Shown: positions 1-9,300 of the stretch, piece by piece
Position numbering within the stretch: position 1 is the stretch's first letter
How the letters are laid out: every line of letters starts with the position of its first letter
NCBI RefSeq assembly: GCF_000706765.1
Contig: NZ_CP006018.1
Location: 496,001-560,000 of the forward strand
Length of the DNA stretch: 64,000 nucleotides
From: Bifidobacterium [indicum] DSM 20214 = LMG 11587
GTDB taxonomy: Bacteria; Actinomycetota; Actinomycetes; Actinomycetales; Bifidobacteriaceae
Reading direction: 5' to 3'
Position numbers and translations under genes: made by a program
The notes under the pieces: generated by a model
Databases searched by the model: none
Told to the model about the DNA's origin: nothing
What the model saw: only the letters and a program-made list of their open reading frames with translations

Positions 1-281
1 GATATGTCTTCGAAGTTGTCGCGGAGGGTCAGATATGCCGAACCGGTGCGTCGTGTATTGATCTCGACGATCTGCCCTTCAATCCAGGCCCCGGGCCAGC
101 GTGCCACTGCATCGTGGTACTTCTGACTGAGTACGCTGACCGGCCACGGGTCCTCCTCGGTGGTGTCCCGTGCCAACCGGGGCAACTGGTCCAGAGGTTT
201 GGGGGCCGGGCCGCCCGGCCCGGCTGAAACGGCGGGGGCGCTCATCGTTCCGTCCACATCCGAACCCATGTATGCTCGCAC
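1..281 (-). CDS. xseA: Exodeoxyribonuclease VII large subunit, N-terminal part (cut by window edge)
   Basis: Partial gene: about 93 codons of the N-terminus are visible and the rest lies beyond base 1. The reading contains WIEGQIVEINTRRTGSAYLT followed by LRDN, the OB-fold signature at the start of XseA, preceded by a short disordered leader. XseA is the catalytic subunit of the single-strand exonuclease that degrades DNA to short oligonucleotides in repair. I chose GTG at 279-281 because AGGAGG sits 6 nt upstream; ATG codons at 267-269 and 243-245 are in frame but lack a well-placed ribosome site. The assignment rests on the OB-fold motif only, since the catalytic domain is not in view. Confidence 0.8.
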   Translation of the reverse strand, partial: MRAYMGSDVDGTMSAPAVSAGPGGPAPKPLDQLPRLARDTTEEDPWPVSVLSQKYHDAVARWPGAWIEGQIVEINTRRTGSAYLTLRDNFEDI

Positions 282-714
282 CTGTTGCCTCCTGACCGCT
301 GGCTCCGCCGGACAGACCAGCTGACCGGGCTATGCCCCATCCGGCCTGGCCGGTGCCATGAAAAGTCCTTTCAGGGTCTCTCAATACGGGGACAAATACC
401 CAACGAATATGAGATGGGATGCTGTCCGCCCCCAGGTTCGCAAAGAGGTTGGCAACCCAGCTGTTTCACCAAGGGCAAAATACGATAATCCTGGGGAACA
501 GCGGGCGGAGAAATGCGCCTGCCTGGTGCAAAATCCTATTGTTCTGCGGCAGCTGGTGGGGTCCCTAAGGAGTGATTGAAAGTGCATCACGGGGAAACGC
601 CATCAAGTTCGGAGCCGTTGACTCCCTGGCGGTAGCATTGTGAGAGCAAGCCAGGTATTATGAGGGGTTTATTTTTGGTCCCATCATGGCGGTCTCACGG
701 ATTGAGGTTGTTTC
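282..714. other. Intergenic region between xseA and the giant activase gene
   Basis: About 430 bases between divergent genes with no convincing coding sequence; a 73-codon frame at 358-579 has no recognisable motif. CCTGGC at 625-630 and GCCAGG at 650-655 could form a 6-bp stem with a 19-nt loop, immediately followed by TATTAT at 656-661, a plausible -10 hexamer for the downstream gene. No matching -35 is evident. I could not match the stretch to a known riboswitch. Confidence 0.5.
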
Positions 715-3700
715 ATGTCTGAAGGCGTCGACGCCCCAGGTCGGTATAGGGGAACAGAAGCAGGGGAACTTCTGCGCGTGGGGCTTGATATCGGCTCCAC
801 CACGGTCAAGGCCGTGGTTCTTGGAGTCGAGGACGGGCTGGATCAGGCCCTCTTCAGCGACTATCGCCGACATCACGCCAATGTTCGACAGTGCGTGGCC
901 GAGCTGGTCACCGACATCAGGCTCGCCCTCTCCGGGGTCGGGCTGGCGAAGAACCCGATCAGTCTCGTCATCACCGGTTCCGGAGGTCTGGAACTGGCCA
1001 GTCAGCTCCAGGCGGAGTTCGCCCAGGAGGTCATCGCCGAAACCGAAGCCATCAACGCCACCTATCCCGAAGGCGATGTCATCATCGAGCTTGGCGGCGA
1101 GGACGCCAAGATCACCTACCTGAAGCCAACCCCTGAGCAAAGGATGAATGGTTCCTGCGCGGGCGGAACAGGTGCGTTCATAGACCAGATGGCCACCCTT
1201 CTCAACACCGATGCTTCCGGCCTGAACGAGATGGCCTCCAGATACAGGACCATCTACCCCATTGCGTCACGTTGCGGGGTTTTCGCCAAATCCGATCTCC
1301 AACCCCTGATAAACGACGGGGCGGCCAAGGAGGACCTGGCCGCGTCAATCTTCAATGCTGTAGCCACCCAAACCATATCCGGTTTGGCCTGCGGCCGACC
1401 CATCCGGGGCAACGTGATTTTCCTGGGTGGACCCCTGTTCTTCATGAGTGAGCTCAGGGAATCCTTCAAGCGCATTCTCCAGGACCGGGTCAGCCGCTAC
1501 ATCATCCCCGAGAACGCCCACCTTTATGTCGCTTACGGGGCGGCCATCATGGCCGGGCGCGGCGATCAGGATGATTCTGATGGTGCGGCGCAGGTGAAAA
1601 CAGACTACTCACCGGATACCGACGTGAATGACCCCTTCGGCCCGGCATGGGGACTGGACCAGGAGGAGGTCGACAGGGCCAGATCCGAGAAGGCCACCGA
1701 CCTGGACAGGCTGGCTCTCAAGGATGCGATGCAGGATGGCCGTACAACGAGTCTGGTCGGCAACGAAGAGGGGAGCGGGGCGGCGGTTCCGGCTGGGCGG
1801 TCCCACCCGGAGGAAGTCACACAGGATGGCTGCCGGACCGGGCATTTCGATCTGTCGTCGTTGGATGGTGTGCTTGCCGCTCTGGCCGGTCTGGAGAACA
1901 TGCCCTCGACGGCCAGGACCATCCGTCCCCTCTTTCTGAATACGCAAGAGCACGAGGAGTTTGACGACCGGCACGGTGCCCAGGTCATCCCAACCGGGGA
2001 TCTGACGGGGGCCAAGGGGCCGCACTTCCTGGGGATTGACGCGGGAAGCACCACCATCAAGGCCGTTCTGATCAATGACGACAAGACCATTGTCTGGTCC
2101 ACCTATGGGGTCCATAAGGACAGTCCTCTGATTGCCGCCGCGGATATTGTCAGGGAGGTTCGGAAGTCCCTGCCGGATGGCGCCTATATCGCCCGGGCCT
2201 GTGCCACCGGTTACGGCGAAGGCCTGATCACCGCCGGCCTGCACGTGGACGAGGGTGTGGTTGAGACCATGGCGCATTACCGGGCGGCTGAAGAGATAAG
2301 CCCGGGGGTCACCTCGGTCATCGACATCGGTGGCCAGGACATGAAGTACATAGCCGTCAACGACGGGGTCATCGATTCAATCTGCGTCAATGAGGCTTGC
2401 TCGGCCGGTTGCGGGTCCTTCCTGCAGACCTTCGCCCAGTCCATGGGAATCAGCATTCAGGAATTCACCAGGCAGGCCCTGGCTTCCGAGGCTCCGACCG
2501 ATCTGGGTTCACGATGCACGGTCTTCATGAACTCCTCGGTAAAGCAGGCCCAAAAGGAGGGCGCCTCCCCGGAGGACATCGCCGCAGGTCTCTGCTATTC
2601 GGTGGTCAGAAACGCCTTATATAAGGTCATCAAGTTGCGTGATGCCAACGCTCTGGGGCCGGTTGTGGTGGTCCAGGGCGGGACCTTCCTCAACGATGCC
2701 GTTCTGCGAGCCTTCGAGCTGCTGACTGGTCGCAAGGTCACCAGACCCAATATCGCCGGGCTCATGGGGGCCTACGGAGCCGCCCTGACGGCACGCATGC
2801 ACTGCCCTCAGAATGAGGAGATCGAAGATATCGTCGCGGCGGGTCCCCGCATGGCCCACCCATCCTTAGGGGTGGCTGACGGGGATGGGGCCAAGGGGGT
2901 CACGCCCACCACCGTCAACAAGGCCCCGGTTCCTGTCCGGGCACAGCTGTCGCAGGCTTCGGTCAACAGGATCGAATCCCGGGGTTCCGATAGCGGGCAC
3001 ACCCATGTACCGCCGAGCGCCGGGTCCAAGAACGAGCAAGGGGTCAAATCGACTTTGCCCGGCCTCCAGGTCGATAAGGGCCATGTGGTCAGTTCCATCC
3101 TGGCCGGGGATCAGCTGGACAACCTCTCCATGACCACCACCCATGATGTCTGCAAACTCTGCCAGAACCACTGCAAGCTGACAATCACCGAGTTCGAGGA
3201 CGGTGGCCGCTACGTAACGGGGAACCGTTGCGAACGGGGCGGTGACAAGAACCGTAAACGTTCCGACCGTCCCAATCTCTATGACTTCAAGTACAAGCGG
3301 GCCTTCGCTTACCGCCGTCTGACCCCAGACAAGGCCACCAGGGGCGATATCGGCATACCCCGGGTATTGAACATGTATGAGGACTACCCCTTCTGGTTCA
3401 CCCTCCTGACCTCCCTGGGTTTCCGTGTCATGATTTCGGGGCGGTCCAACCATGAACTCTTCGAGAGCGGCATGGAGTCAATCGCCTCGGAGAACATCTG
3501 CTATCCGGCGAAGCTGGTGCACGGGCATATCCGCTCCCTCCTCGACAAGGGGGTCGATACCATCTTCTACCCCTGCGTCACCTATGAACAGGAGCTGGTG
3601 CCTGAAACGGACAACCATTACAACTGCCCCATCGTGGCCAACTACCCGGTGGTGATCGAGGCCAATATGGCCGAGCTCAAGGAGGACGGCGTTCGGTTCA

Positions 3701-6159
3701 TGCGGCCCTACTTCAACCTGTCCAACAAGGAGAAGATGGTCGAGCGGATCGTCAAGGTCTTCGATTGGGCCGGGGTGGACGAGGAGGAGGCCCGAATCGC
3801 CGTCCAGGAGGCCTACCGTGAGGATGCCCGATTCAAGGAGGATGTCCGACAGGAGGGGTTGCGGGCCTTGGCCTACATGCAGGAGTATGGGGTCAAGGGT
3901 GTGGTCCTGTCCGGACGGCCCTACCACGTGGATCCTGAGGTCAACCATGGCATTCCCGAGACCATCTGCTCTCTGGGCATGGCTGTGCTTTCCGAGGATT
4001 CGATCTGTGAGTTGGATGTCCGTGACCTGCCCAAGCTGAGCGACTACATCATTCCCGAGGCGGGGGAGCGGGCCCTTGCCTCGAACAACCCCACGGCCGC
4101 CAAGTTCCGCAAGACCGTCCCGGGCTTTGGCGACGACCATCAGAAGATGCCCTTGAGGGTGACCGACCAGTGGGCCTACCATTCCAGGCTGTACTCCGCT
4201 GCCAGGTTTGTCTCCGAGTATCCCGACCTGGAACTGGTCCAGCTGGTCAGCTTCGGTTGTGGCGTGGATGCCATCACCACGGACCAGGTCCAGGAGATTC
4301 TGGCCGACAAGGGCGATGTCTACACGCAGCTGAAGATTGACGAGGTCTCCAATCTGGGTGCGGCTAAGATTCGTCTGCGCTCGCTGAAGGCCGCCATGGA
4401 TGAACGTCATCAACGTGGTCTGGATGAGGATGGGGAGACTCTCCCTGATCGGGAAGTGCCTGCGAATACGGCAGACCGCGATTCCGGCCTTTTGTCCGAT
4501 TCGTTCCATGTGGGAAATTCAGCTGATTCGCCAAATCCCCAGGCCATTGACGGCCGTACTGAAACAGGTGGGGCGGGTACAGGCGAGCAGTCGAAATCCG
4601 ACAGGTTCAGATCGACCAACGCCCGGAAAATCAGTCTGTCGGAGCAGAAGGCCGATATCGTGGCCTTGGCCCGGTTCGTTGCCCTGCACGACAAGAGCGA
4701 TCAGGGTCTGGTAGGTCTTCATCCCATGGGTATCCGGCCCATCCGAGAGACCGCGGCCCCGCAGCACAAGGAGGCTGAGAGGAAACAGGCTGAGGGTGAT
4801 GGCGAACAGGGCCTAGGCGTTCAGAATGGCGGAGCCGCAGCAAAACCGACCCTGTCCAAGTATGCCACCGAGCATCGCTTTACCAAGGCGATGGGGCATA
4901 AATACACGGTGGTGGCACCGCAGATGTCACCTGTGCACTTCTCCCTCCTGGAATCGGTCTTCTCCAGTGCGGACTATCATTTCGAGCTTCTGAAGCACGC
5001 CTCGGCCGAGGACATCAACACCGGGGTCAAGTACGTCAACAACGATGCCTGCTTCCCTGCGATCATCGTGGTGGGTCAGCTGGTCAACGCCTTCCTCTCC
5101 GGTAAGTTCGACCCCCACACGTGTGCGGTCATCGTTACCCAGACCGGCGGCATGTGCAGGGCCACCAACTACTACGGTCTGCTCCGCAAGGCCCTGGCTG
5201 ATGCCGGATACGGCTATGTGCCGATCATCACGCTGAGCGTTCAGGGGTTCCGGGCCAATCCCGGTCTTCAAGTGACCCCGGCCCTGCTGCACCGTGCCGT
5301 CAAGGCCTTCTACCTGGGCGACGCCATGATAGAGTGCCTCCTCAGGGTCCGTCCTTATGAGCAGGAGCCCGGCTCGGCCAACAGACTGTACAAGCTCTGG
5401 GACACGATCTGCAGGGAGACCATCGAGCATCATGGTTACTCCAGGACCGCCAAGAAGGTCTACGGCCGTGGCTGTCTGCCCTATGGCACGCTGATGAAGC
5501 GGATGATTCAGGCCTTCGACCAGCTGCCTCTTCGCAGGATTCCCCGTAAGCCCAGGGTGGGCGTGGTCGGTGAAATCCTGGTCAAGTACCATCCGGACGC
5601 CAACAACCACGTGGTCGACCTGATTGAGAGTCAGGGGTGCGAGGCCGTGTTGCCCGGAGTCTGCGACTTCATGGTCAACGGCATCTCCAATGCCGAATGG
5701 AACGAGGAGATGCTGGGAACCGGCGGCCAGGTAGGCATCAAGAAGGTCGTGCTCAAGGCTGCGGACGCCTACCGGGCCCCCATGATTGCCGGATTCCGGG
5801 CCTCCAGGGGGAAGTTCGATATTCCGGCCCACATCAGCGAGTTACGGGAGAAGGCGGCCTCGGTCACTTCGCTGGGGGTCCAGGCCGGTGAGGGGTGGCT
5901 CCTGACCGGTGAGATCGTCGAGCTGATTCAGTCCGGTGCCCCCAACATCGTCTGTGCCCAGCCCTTCGCCTGCCTGCCCAATCATGTGACCGGGCGTGGT
6001 ATGTTCGGCAAGATCCGCAGGTCCTATCCAGAGGCCAACATCGTCTCTATCGACTATGACCCGGGGGCATCGGAGGCCAACCAGCTCAACCGGATCAAGC
6101 TGATGGTCGCCGCAGCCAAGAAGCAGGGCGACCAGGAGAAGGTTCCGGATAGGCCGTAG
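715..6159 (+). CDS. Giant acyl-CoA dehydratase activase / reductase-like fusion protein (1814 aa)
   Basis: A very long single chain. Residues ~19-290 and ~437-690 are two BcrA/BadF/HgdC-type ASKHA ATPase domains, each with a GSTT phosphate loop (GLDIGSTT near 23, GIDAGSTT near 440). Their cluster cysteines are C148 and C187 in the first domain and C562, C566 and C601 in the second. A linker follows, then a four-cysteine site (C813, C816, C820, C839), a DUF2229-like module from ~880 (C929, C954, C971) and, after another disordered linker, a related C-terminal module from ~1380 (C1446, C1470, C1481, C1747, C1753). Family knowledge: such ATPases inject low-potential electrons into Fe-S dehydratases or double-cubane reductases. 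Here activator and acceptor appear fused. The substrate is unknown and no separate dehydratase subunit lies nearby. The start ATG lacks a strong ribosome site. Confidence 0.85.
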   Translation: MSEGVDAPGRYRGTEAGELLRVGLDIGSTTVKAVVLGVEDGLDQALFSDYRRHHANVRQCVAELVTDIRLALSGVGLAKNPISLVITGSGGLELASQLQAEFAQEVIAETEAINATYPEGDVIIELGGEDAKITYLKPTPEQRMNGSCAGGTGAFIDQMATLLNTDASGLNEMASRYRTIYPIASRCGVFAKSDLQPLINDGAAKEDLAASIFNAVATQTISGLACGRPIRGNVIFLGGPLFFMSELRESFKRILQDRVSRYIIPENAHLYVAYGAAIMAGRGDQDDSDGAAQVKTDYSPDTDVNDPFGPAWGLDQEEVDRARSEKATDLDRLALKDAMQDGRTTSLVGNEEGSGAAVPAGRSHPEEVTQDGCRTGHFDLSSLDGVLAALAGLENMPSTARTIRPLFLNTQEHEEFDDRHGAQVIPTGDLTGAKGPHFLGIDAGSTTIKAVLINDDKTIVWSTYGVHKDSPLIAAADIVREVRKSLPDGAYIARACATGYGEGLITAGLHVDEGVVETMAHYRAAEEISPGVTSVIDIGGQDMKYIAVNDGVIDSICVNEACSAGCGSFLQTFAQSMGISIQEFTRQALASEAPTDLGSRCTVFMNSSVKQAQKEGASPEDIAAGLCYSVVRNALYKVIKLRDANALGPVVVVQGGTFLNDAVLRAFELLTGRKVTRPNIAGLMGAYGAALTARMHCPQNEEIEDIVAAGPRMAHPSLGVADGDGAKGVTPTTVNKAPVPVRAQLSQASVNRIESRGSDSGHTHVPPSAGSKNEQGVKSTLPGLQVDKGHVVSSILAGDQLDNLSMTTTHDVCKLCQNHCKLTITEFEDGGRYVTGNRCERGGDKNRKRSDRPNLYDFKYKRAFAYRRLTPDKATRGDIGIPRVLNMYEDYPFWFTLLTSLGFRVMISGRSNHELFESGMESIASENICYPAKLVHGHIRSLLDKGVDTIFYPCVTYEQELVPETDNHYNCPIVANYPVVIEANMAELKEDGVRFMRPYFNLSNKEKMVERIVKVFDWAGVDEEEARIAVQEAYREDARFKEDVRQEGLRALAYMQEYGVKGVVLSGRPYHVDPEVNHGIPETICSLGMAVLSEDSICELDVRDLPKLSDYIIPEAGERALASNNPTAAKFRKTVPGFGDDHQKMPLRVTDQWAYHSRLYSAARFVSEYPDLELVQLVSFGCGVDAITTDQVQEILADKGDVYTQLKIDEVSNLGAAKIRLRSLKAAMDERHQRGLDEDGETLPDREVPANTADRDSGLLSDSFHVGNSADSPNPQAIDGRTETGGAGTGEQSKSDRFRSTNARKISLSEQKADIVALARFVALHDKSDQGLVGLHPMGIRPIRETAAPQHKEAERKQAEGDGEQGLGVQNGGAAAKPTLSKYATEHRFTKAMGHKYTVVAPQMSPVHFSLLESVFSSADYHFELLKHASAEDINTGVKYVNNDACFPAIIVVGQLVNAFLSGKFDPHTCAVIVTQTGGMCRATNYYGLLRKALADAGYGYVPIITLSVQGFRANPGLQVTPALLHRAVKAFYLGDAMIECLLRVRPYEQEPGSANRLYKLWDTICRETIEHHGYSRTAKKVYGRGCLPYGTLMKRMIQAFDQLPLRRIPRKPRVGVVGEILVKYHPDANNHVVDLIESQGCEAVLPGVCDFMVNGISNAEWNEEMLGTGGQVGIKKVVLKAADAYRAPMIAGFRASRGKFDIPAHISELREKAASVTSLGVQAGEGWLLTGEIVELIQSGAPNIVCAQPFACLPNHVTGRGMFGKIRRSYPEANIVSIDYDPGASEANQLNRIKLMVAAAKKQGDQEKVPDRP

Positions 6160-6212
6160 CCGGAGCGGGGCTGGTGGCCGCCGTTCGGGCCGCGGGCTCC
6201 TAGGATGTATTG

Positions 6213-6232
6213 CCCCACCCATCCGGGTGGGG
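6213..6232 (+). terminator. GC-rich hairpin after the giant activase gene
   Basis: CCCCACCC (6213-6220) and GGGTGGGG (6225-6232) form a perfect 8-bp stem with a 4-nt loop, 54 bases past the stop codon of the activase gene. It is followed by AGAAAAGG rather than a T-run, so it could be a weak terminator or an mRNA 3'-end stabiliser. Confidence 0.4.
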
Positions 6233-6284
6233 AGAAAAGGACGGATCCGCCACAGGGTGGGTCTGCCCCAATCAAGGAGAGGGG

Positions 6285-6944
6285 ATGCCCATGACCAGCC
6301 GCGAGGAGATCATGGCAGCACTGGATACCGATCGGATGTATATCGCCGATACGCCTGAGATGAAGGAGGTCCAGGACGCCCAACAGGATATGGTCTTTGC
6401 CTTCAACTCCTGCCGTCCCTCCCAGGTGGAGGAGAAGCAGGCCCTGTGCAGGAAAATGTTCGGCTCCTTCGGCGAGGGGAGCTGGATCGAAGGGCCCGTT
6501 CGGGCCAACTGGGCCTGTAATACCCATTGGGGGAGCAGGTGTTATGCCAATTTCAACCTGGTCCTGGTCGATGATGGCCGCATCGATATCGGCGACCATA
6601 CCATGTTCGGTCCCAACGTCACCATCGTCACCACCGGTCATGCCATTCGGCCGGATGTGAGGGAGTGCGGAACGCCCCAGTTCACTGTCCCGGTCAGCAT
6701 CGGCAGGAATGTGTGGATTGGCGCTGGTGCCATTATCATGCCGGGGGTCACCATCGGCGACAACACGGTCATCGGGGCGGGGTCCCTGGTTACCAAGGAC
6801 ATCCCGTCCGACGTGGTCGCCTACGGCCATCCCTGCAAGGTCGTCCGTCCAATCAATGACCACGATTACGAGTACTTCTGGCGAGACCGTCGATATCAGG
6901 CACCCTTTGACGCCCGGCCGTTCAAGATGGATCCGGAGAGCTGA
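6285..6944 (+). CDS. Maltose/galactoside O-acetyltransferase family (hexapeptide repeat)
   Basis: 219-residue protein with the N-terminal helical Mac domain (MYIADTPEMKEVQ) and a C-terminal left-handed beta-helix made of hexapeptide repeats (for example IGRNVWIGAGAIIMPGVTIG, then DNTVIGAGSLV). This is the LacA/NodL/Maa class, which moves an acetyl group from acetyl-CoA to a sugar hydroxyl in the cytoplasm. The catalytic histidine is expected in TTGHAI. The start at 6285 follows AAGGAG with a 5-nt gap; ATG at 6291 is an alternative. It appears monocistronic, between hairpins at 6213 and 6955. Substrate cannot be told from sequence. Confidence 0.87.
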   Translation: MPMTSREEIMAALDTDRMYIADTPEMKEVQDAQQDMVFAFNSCRPSQVEEKQALCRKMFGSFGEGSWIEGPVRANWACNTHWGSRCYANFNLVLVDDGRIDIGDHTMFGPNVTIVTTGHAIRPDVRECGTPQFTVPVSIGRNVWIGAGAIIMPGVTIGDNTVIGAGSLVTKDIPSDVVAYGHPCKVVRPINDHDYEYFWRDRRYQAPFDARPFKMDPES

Positions 6945-6954
6945 CCTCTCATGT

Positions 6955-6989
6955 GCCGGCCGCTTGATATTCGGTCTCTGGCGGCCGGC
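6955..6989. terminator. Convergent-gene hairpin (acetyltransferase / TetR regulator)
   Basis: GCCGGCCGC (6955-6963) and GCGGCCGGC (6981-6989) are perfect 9-bp inverted arms around a 17-nt loop, in the gap between two convergent genes. There is no T-run on either side, so a terminator role in both directions is inferred from position and stem strength. Confidence 0.45.
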
Positions 6990-7034
6990 TCTGCCACGGT
7001 AGGTGTGGGTCTCAGGCCCTATCTGTAATTCTGA

Positions 7035-7652
7035 TCAGCAGCACCCATCCCAGAGCGGGGAGGGGAAGATCAGGTCCTTGAATCTACCCCATTCCTGGAC
7101 GTAGTCGATTTTCGGCTCGCGCAGCAGCCGTATCTGTATGCCATCCATAACCTCCAGGCTCATCCTTACCTTGCTCCGCATGTCTCTCTCCCACTCCATG
7201 CCATCGGGCAATAGCCAGGGGAATTTGGAGTAGTGCTCCCATACGCCAGATGGCCTGCGGATGAAGTAGTCGTGCAGCGGATGGCTGACTGCAATCGCTT
7301 CCGTTTCCAGGACCGTATATAGCTGGGTGAGCTCGGGCCGGCCGGCGTTGTGGGCGACCAGATAGTTGAAATAGGCCGGCAGGTGCGGATGATCGGGGTC
7401 TGAGCCCGGCAGGCCCGTTTGCATGAATTCCTCGGGGGTGCCATTGGCGTCGTAGATGTCCGTGACCAGGAGGGAGAGCAGGCCTTCCTTGCTGCCAACG
7501 TAATGGAGAATGCCCGGCTGTGACATTCCTACCTTGTCGGCGACGTCTTTGAGAGATATGCCGTTGTATCCATGCCGACTGATGAGGTATGCGGCGGCTT
7601 GTGTGATTTCCGCCCGTCTTGCCTCCGGTGATTTTCTGGTTCGGCTCGCCAT
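7035..7652 (-). CDS. TetR/AcrR-family transcriptional regulator of the adjacent beta-glycoside operon
   Basis: 205-residue protein. The N-terminal helix-turn-helix (ISLKDVADKVGMSQPGILHY, about residues 31-50) is typical of TetR repressors, followed by an all-helical ligand-binding domain without recognisable specificity motifs. ATG at 7652 begins the usual MASRTRKSPEARR-type lead; a 22-residue upstream extension in frame looks spurious. It is transcribed divergently from the permease-GH30-GH42-GH3 operon, and a 20-bp inverted repeat overlaps that operon's promoter. It is therefore probably the local repressor released by a glycoside or its breakdown product. This is inference from context. 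Confidence 0.88.
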   Translation of the reverse strand: MASRTRKSPEARRAEITQAAAYLISRHGYNGISLKDVADKVGMSQPGILHYVGSKEGLLSLLVTDIYDANGTPEEFMQTGLPGSDPDHPHLPAYFNYLVAHNAGRPELTQLYTVLETEAIAVSHPLHDYFIRRPSGVWEHYSKFPWLLPDGMEWERDMRSKVRMSLEVMDGIQIRLLREPKIDYVQEWGRFKDLIFPSPLWDGCC

Positions 7653-7835
7653 TGCTGGTTCCACTGCCTCTTTCCGAGCTCGTTGGCACCGGTGTGGTGC
7701 TGGTTGCCTGTTATCCATCGTACATTGAGGCCGTATACGGGAGTATATGCAGACAAGGCTCGGCCGGAGTCTCGCTGTGGTCGGGCGATTGCGCCGTGAT
7801 GGTAAGAGTCTGTGAATCCGTATTGAGTCAACGAC

Positions 7836-7878
7836 TTGACAAAGTTGTCGAATGGTTGTTAGATATACATTTATCTAA
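7836..7878 (+). promoter_or_regulatory. Promoter with overlapping inverted-repeat operator for the beta-glycoside operon
   Basis: TTGACA at 7836-7841 is a consensus -35. At 17-18 bp spacing lies TTAGAT/TAGATA (7859-7865), a plausible -10. The -10 is itself the left arm of a perfect inverted repeat: TTAGATA (7859-7865), six-base spacer, TATCTAA (7872-7878). A repressor bound there would block RNA polymerase directly. The divergent TetR gene makes it the likely ligand of this site. The permease start codon is 70 bases downstream. Confidence 0.7.
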
Positions 7879-7948
7879 TGACTGGTAGATATTGTTGTCT
7901 GCCTGCATTGGATTTGTCAGAGAAGACTAATTGAAAGAGGTCGACGCA

Positions 7949-9283
7949 ATGAGCGACTCAACAACCCCGATATTGACCAATTCGGAACTTCTGCAGGCGC
8001 ATAAGGCGGCCCTCGTTGCTGCCCAGAAGAATCCGCTCTTGTCTCCCGAGACGGGCAAGCCGGTTCCCAGGAAGACCCTGTTCCGGTTTGGCGCCAGTTT
8101 CCTGGCCTTCGGTATCCTGTGGATGTCAGGCCTGGGAATCGTCAGCATCGTGCTTCTTCCCGAACATCTCAAGCAGGTTCCCGGCATCGCACCCGAGGCG
8201 CTGATGGGTATAGTCAACGCTTGCACGGCGGTTGCTTCGCTGGTCTCCAACCTGCTCTTCGGCAATTTCTCCGATCGAAGCCGCTCGCGGTACGGGCGTC
8301 GAACCCCCTGGGTCATCGGTGGTGCCGTCCTGGGTGGTGTAAGCCTGTTCCTGACGGGCATGACCACGAACCCTGTCCTATTGACCATCGTGTACTGCCT
8401 CTGCATGTTCGGCTTGAACTGCATGATCGCCCCAATGGTGGCCATCCTCTCCGACCGCGTGCCATCAGGTGTGCGCGGAACCCTGTCCGCCTTTTATGGA
8501 GCCGGGGCCACGATCGGGTCGCCTATTGGTTCCCTGATAGGTGCCGCCTTGGTGACCCACATGTTCACCGGATTCGTCCTGGCCGGTGTGCTCATGTTCC
8601 TGGGTGGCATTGTGGCCATTCTGATCATGCCCAAGGAGGGTTCGGCTGCTTATCTGCCGAAGGATGAGGGCACCATGATGGATGTACTCAGGTCCTTCCG
8701 GCCCCCGCGTTTCCGTGGAGCCCATGACTTCTACAAGGCTTTCGCCGGTAGGCTCTGCATGCTGCTGAGCTATCAGATGATATCCGCCTATCAGCTCTAT
8801 ATCGTCGAAAAATACGTGGGGCAAACCGTCACCCAAGCCGCCGCCACCATTTCGGTCATGTCCGTAATCACCATGGTTGTGTCTCTGTTGGGCTCCCTGG
8901 TCTCCGGCCCGGTTTCGGACATGATCGGGCGACGCAAGGTCCCGGTGGTTATCGCTTCCGTTCTCTTCGCCATCGGTATCGCCATGCCGTGGATCAGCCC
9001 CACCGTCATGGGCATGTATCTGTATGCCGGTATCGCCGGATTCGGCTATGGAGTCTATTCGTCTGTCGACCAGGCACTCAATGTTGATGTGCTTCCCAGT
9101 AAGGAAGAGGCCGGCAAGGATTTGGGCATCCTCAATCTGGCTACCACACTGGGGCAGATGGCCGGTCCTCTGGTCATGTCCTTCATCACGCTGAACTGGG
9201 GTTATGCGGCGGCCTTCCCCACGGCCATCGTCTTCGCCCTGCTGGGATGCGTCTTTATTCTGATGATCAAGAGCGTCAAGTGA
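7949..9283 (+). CDS. MFS sugar transporter (GPH-like glycoside permease)
   Basis: 444-residue polytopic membrane protein with about twelve hydrophobic segments. The loop between the second and third segments carries SDRSRSRYGRRTPWV, the charged motif seen in glycoside-pentoside-hexuronide-type and related MFS sugar symporters. ATG at 7949 follows GAAAGAGG with 8-nt spacing; an upstream TTG at 7931 is unlikely. First gene of a likely four-gene operon with GH30, GH42 and GH3 hydrolases, none of which has a signal peptide. It probably imports the oligosaccharide or glycoside that they cleave in the cytoplasm. Specificity cannot be read from sequence. Confidence 0.87.
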   Translation: MSDSTTPILTNSELLQAHKAALVAAQKNPLLSPETGKPVPRKTLFRFGASFLAFGILWMSGLGIVSIVLLPEHLKQVPGIAPEALMGIVNACTAVASLVSNLLFGNFSDRSRSRYGRRTPWVIGGAVLGGVSLFLTGMTTNPVLLTIVYCLCMFGLNCMIAPMVAILSDRVPSGVRGTLSAFYGAGATIGSPIGSLIGAALVTHMFTGFVLAGVLMFLGGIVAILIMPKEGSAAYLPKDEGTMMDVLRSFRPPRFRGAHDFYKAFAGRLCMLLSYQMISAYQLYIVEKYVGQTVTQAAATISVMSVITMVVSLLGSLVSGPVSDMIGRRKVPVVIASVLFAIGIAMPWISPTVMGMYLYAGIAGFGYGVYSSVDQALNVDVLPSKEEAGKDLGILNLATTLGQMAGPLVMSFITLNWGYAAAFPTAIVFALLGCVFILMIKSVK

Positions 9284-9300
9284 TTCTGGCCTCTACGGAT

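Noticed and set aside
358-579. Small 73-codon gene upstream of the activase
   Set aside because: No family motif, composition unlike the neighbouring genes, and it lies in the divergent spacer that must hold promoters.
625-655. Riboswitch in front of the giant activase gene
   Set aside because: A single 6-bp stem without any conserved riboswitch core (no cobalamin, SAM or TPP boxes seen).
1605-2277. Minus-strand ORFs inside the activase gene
   Set aside because: Antisense shadows of a high-GC coding frame with no recognisable domains; the same holds for many other long antisense frames in the window.
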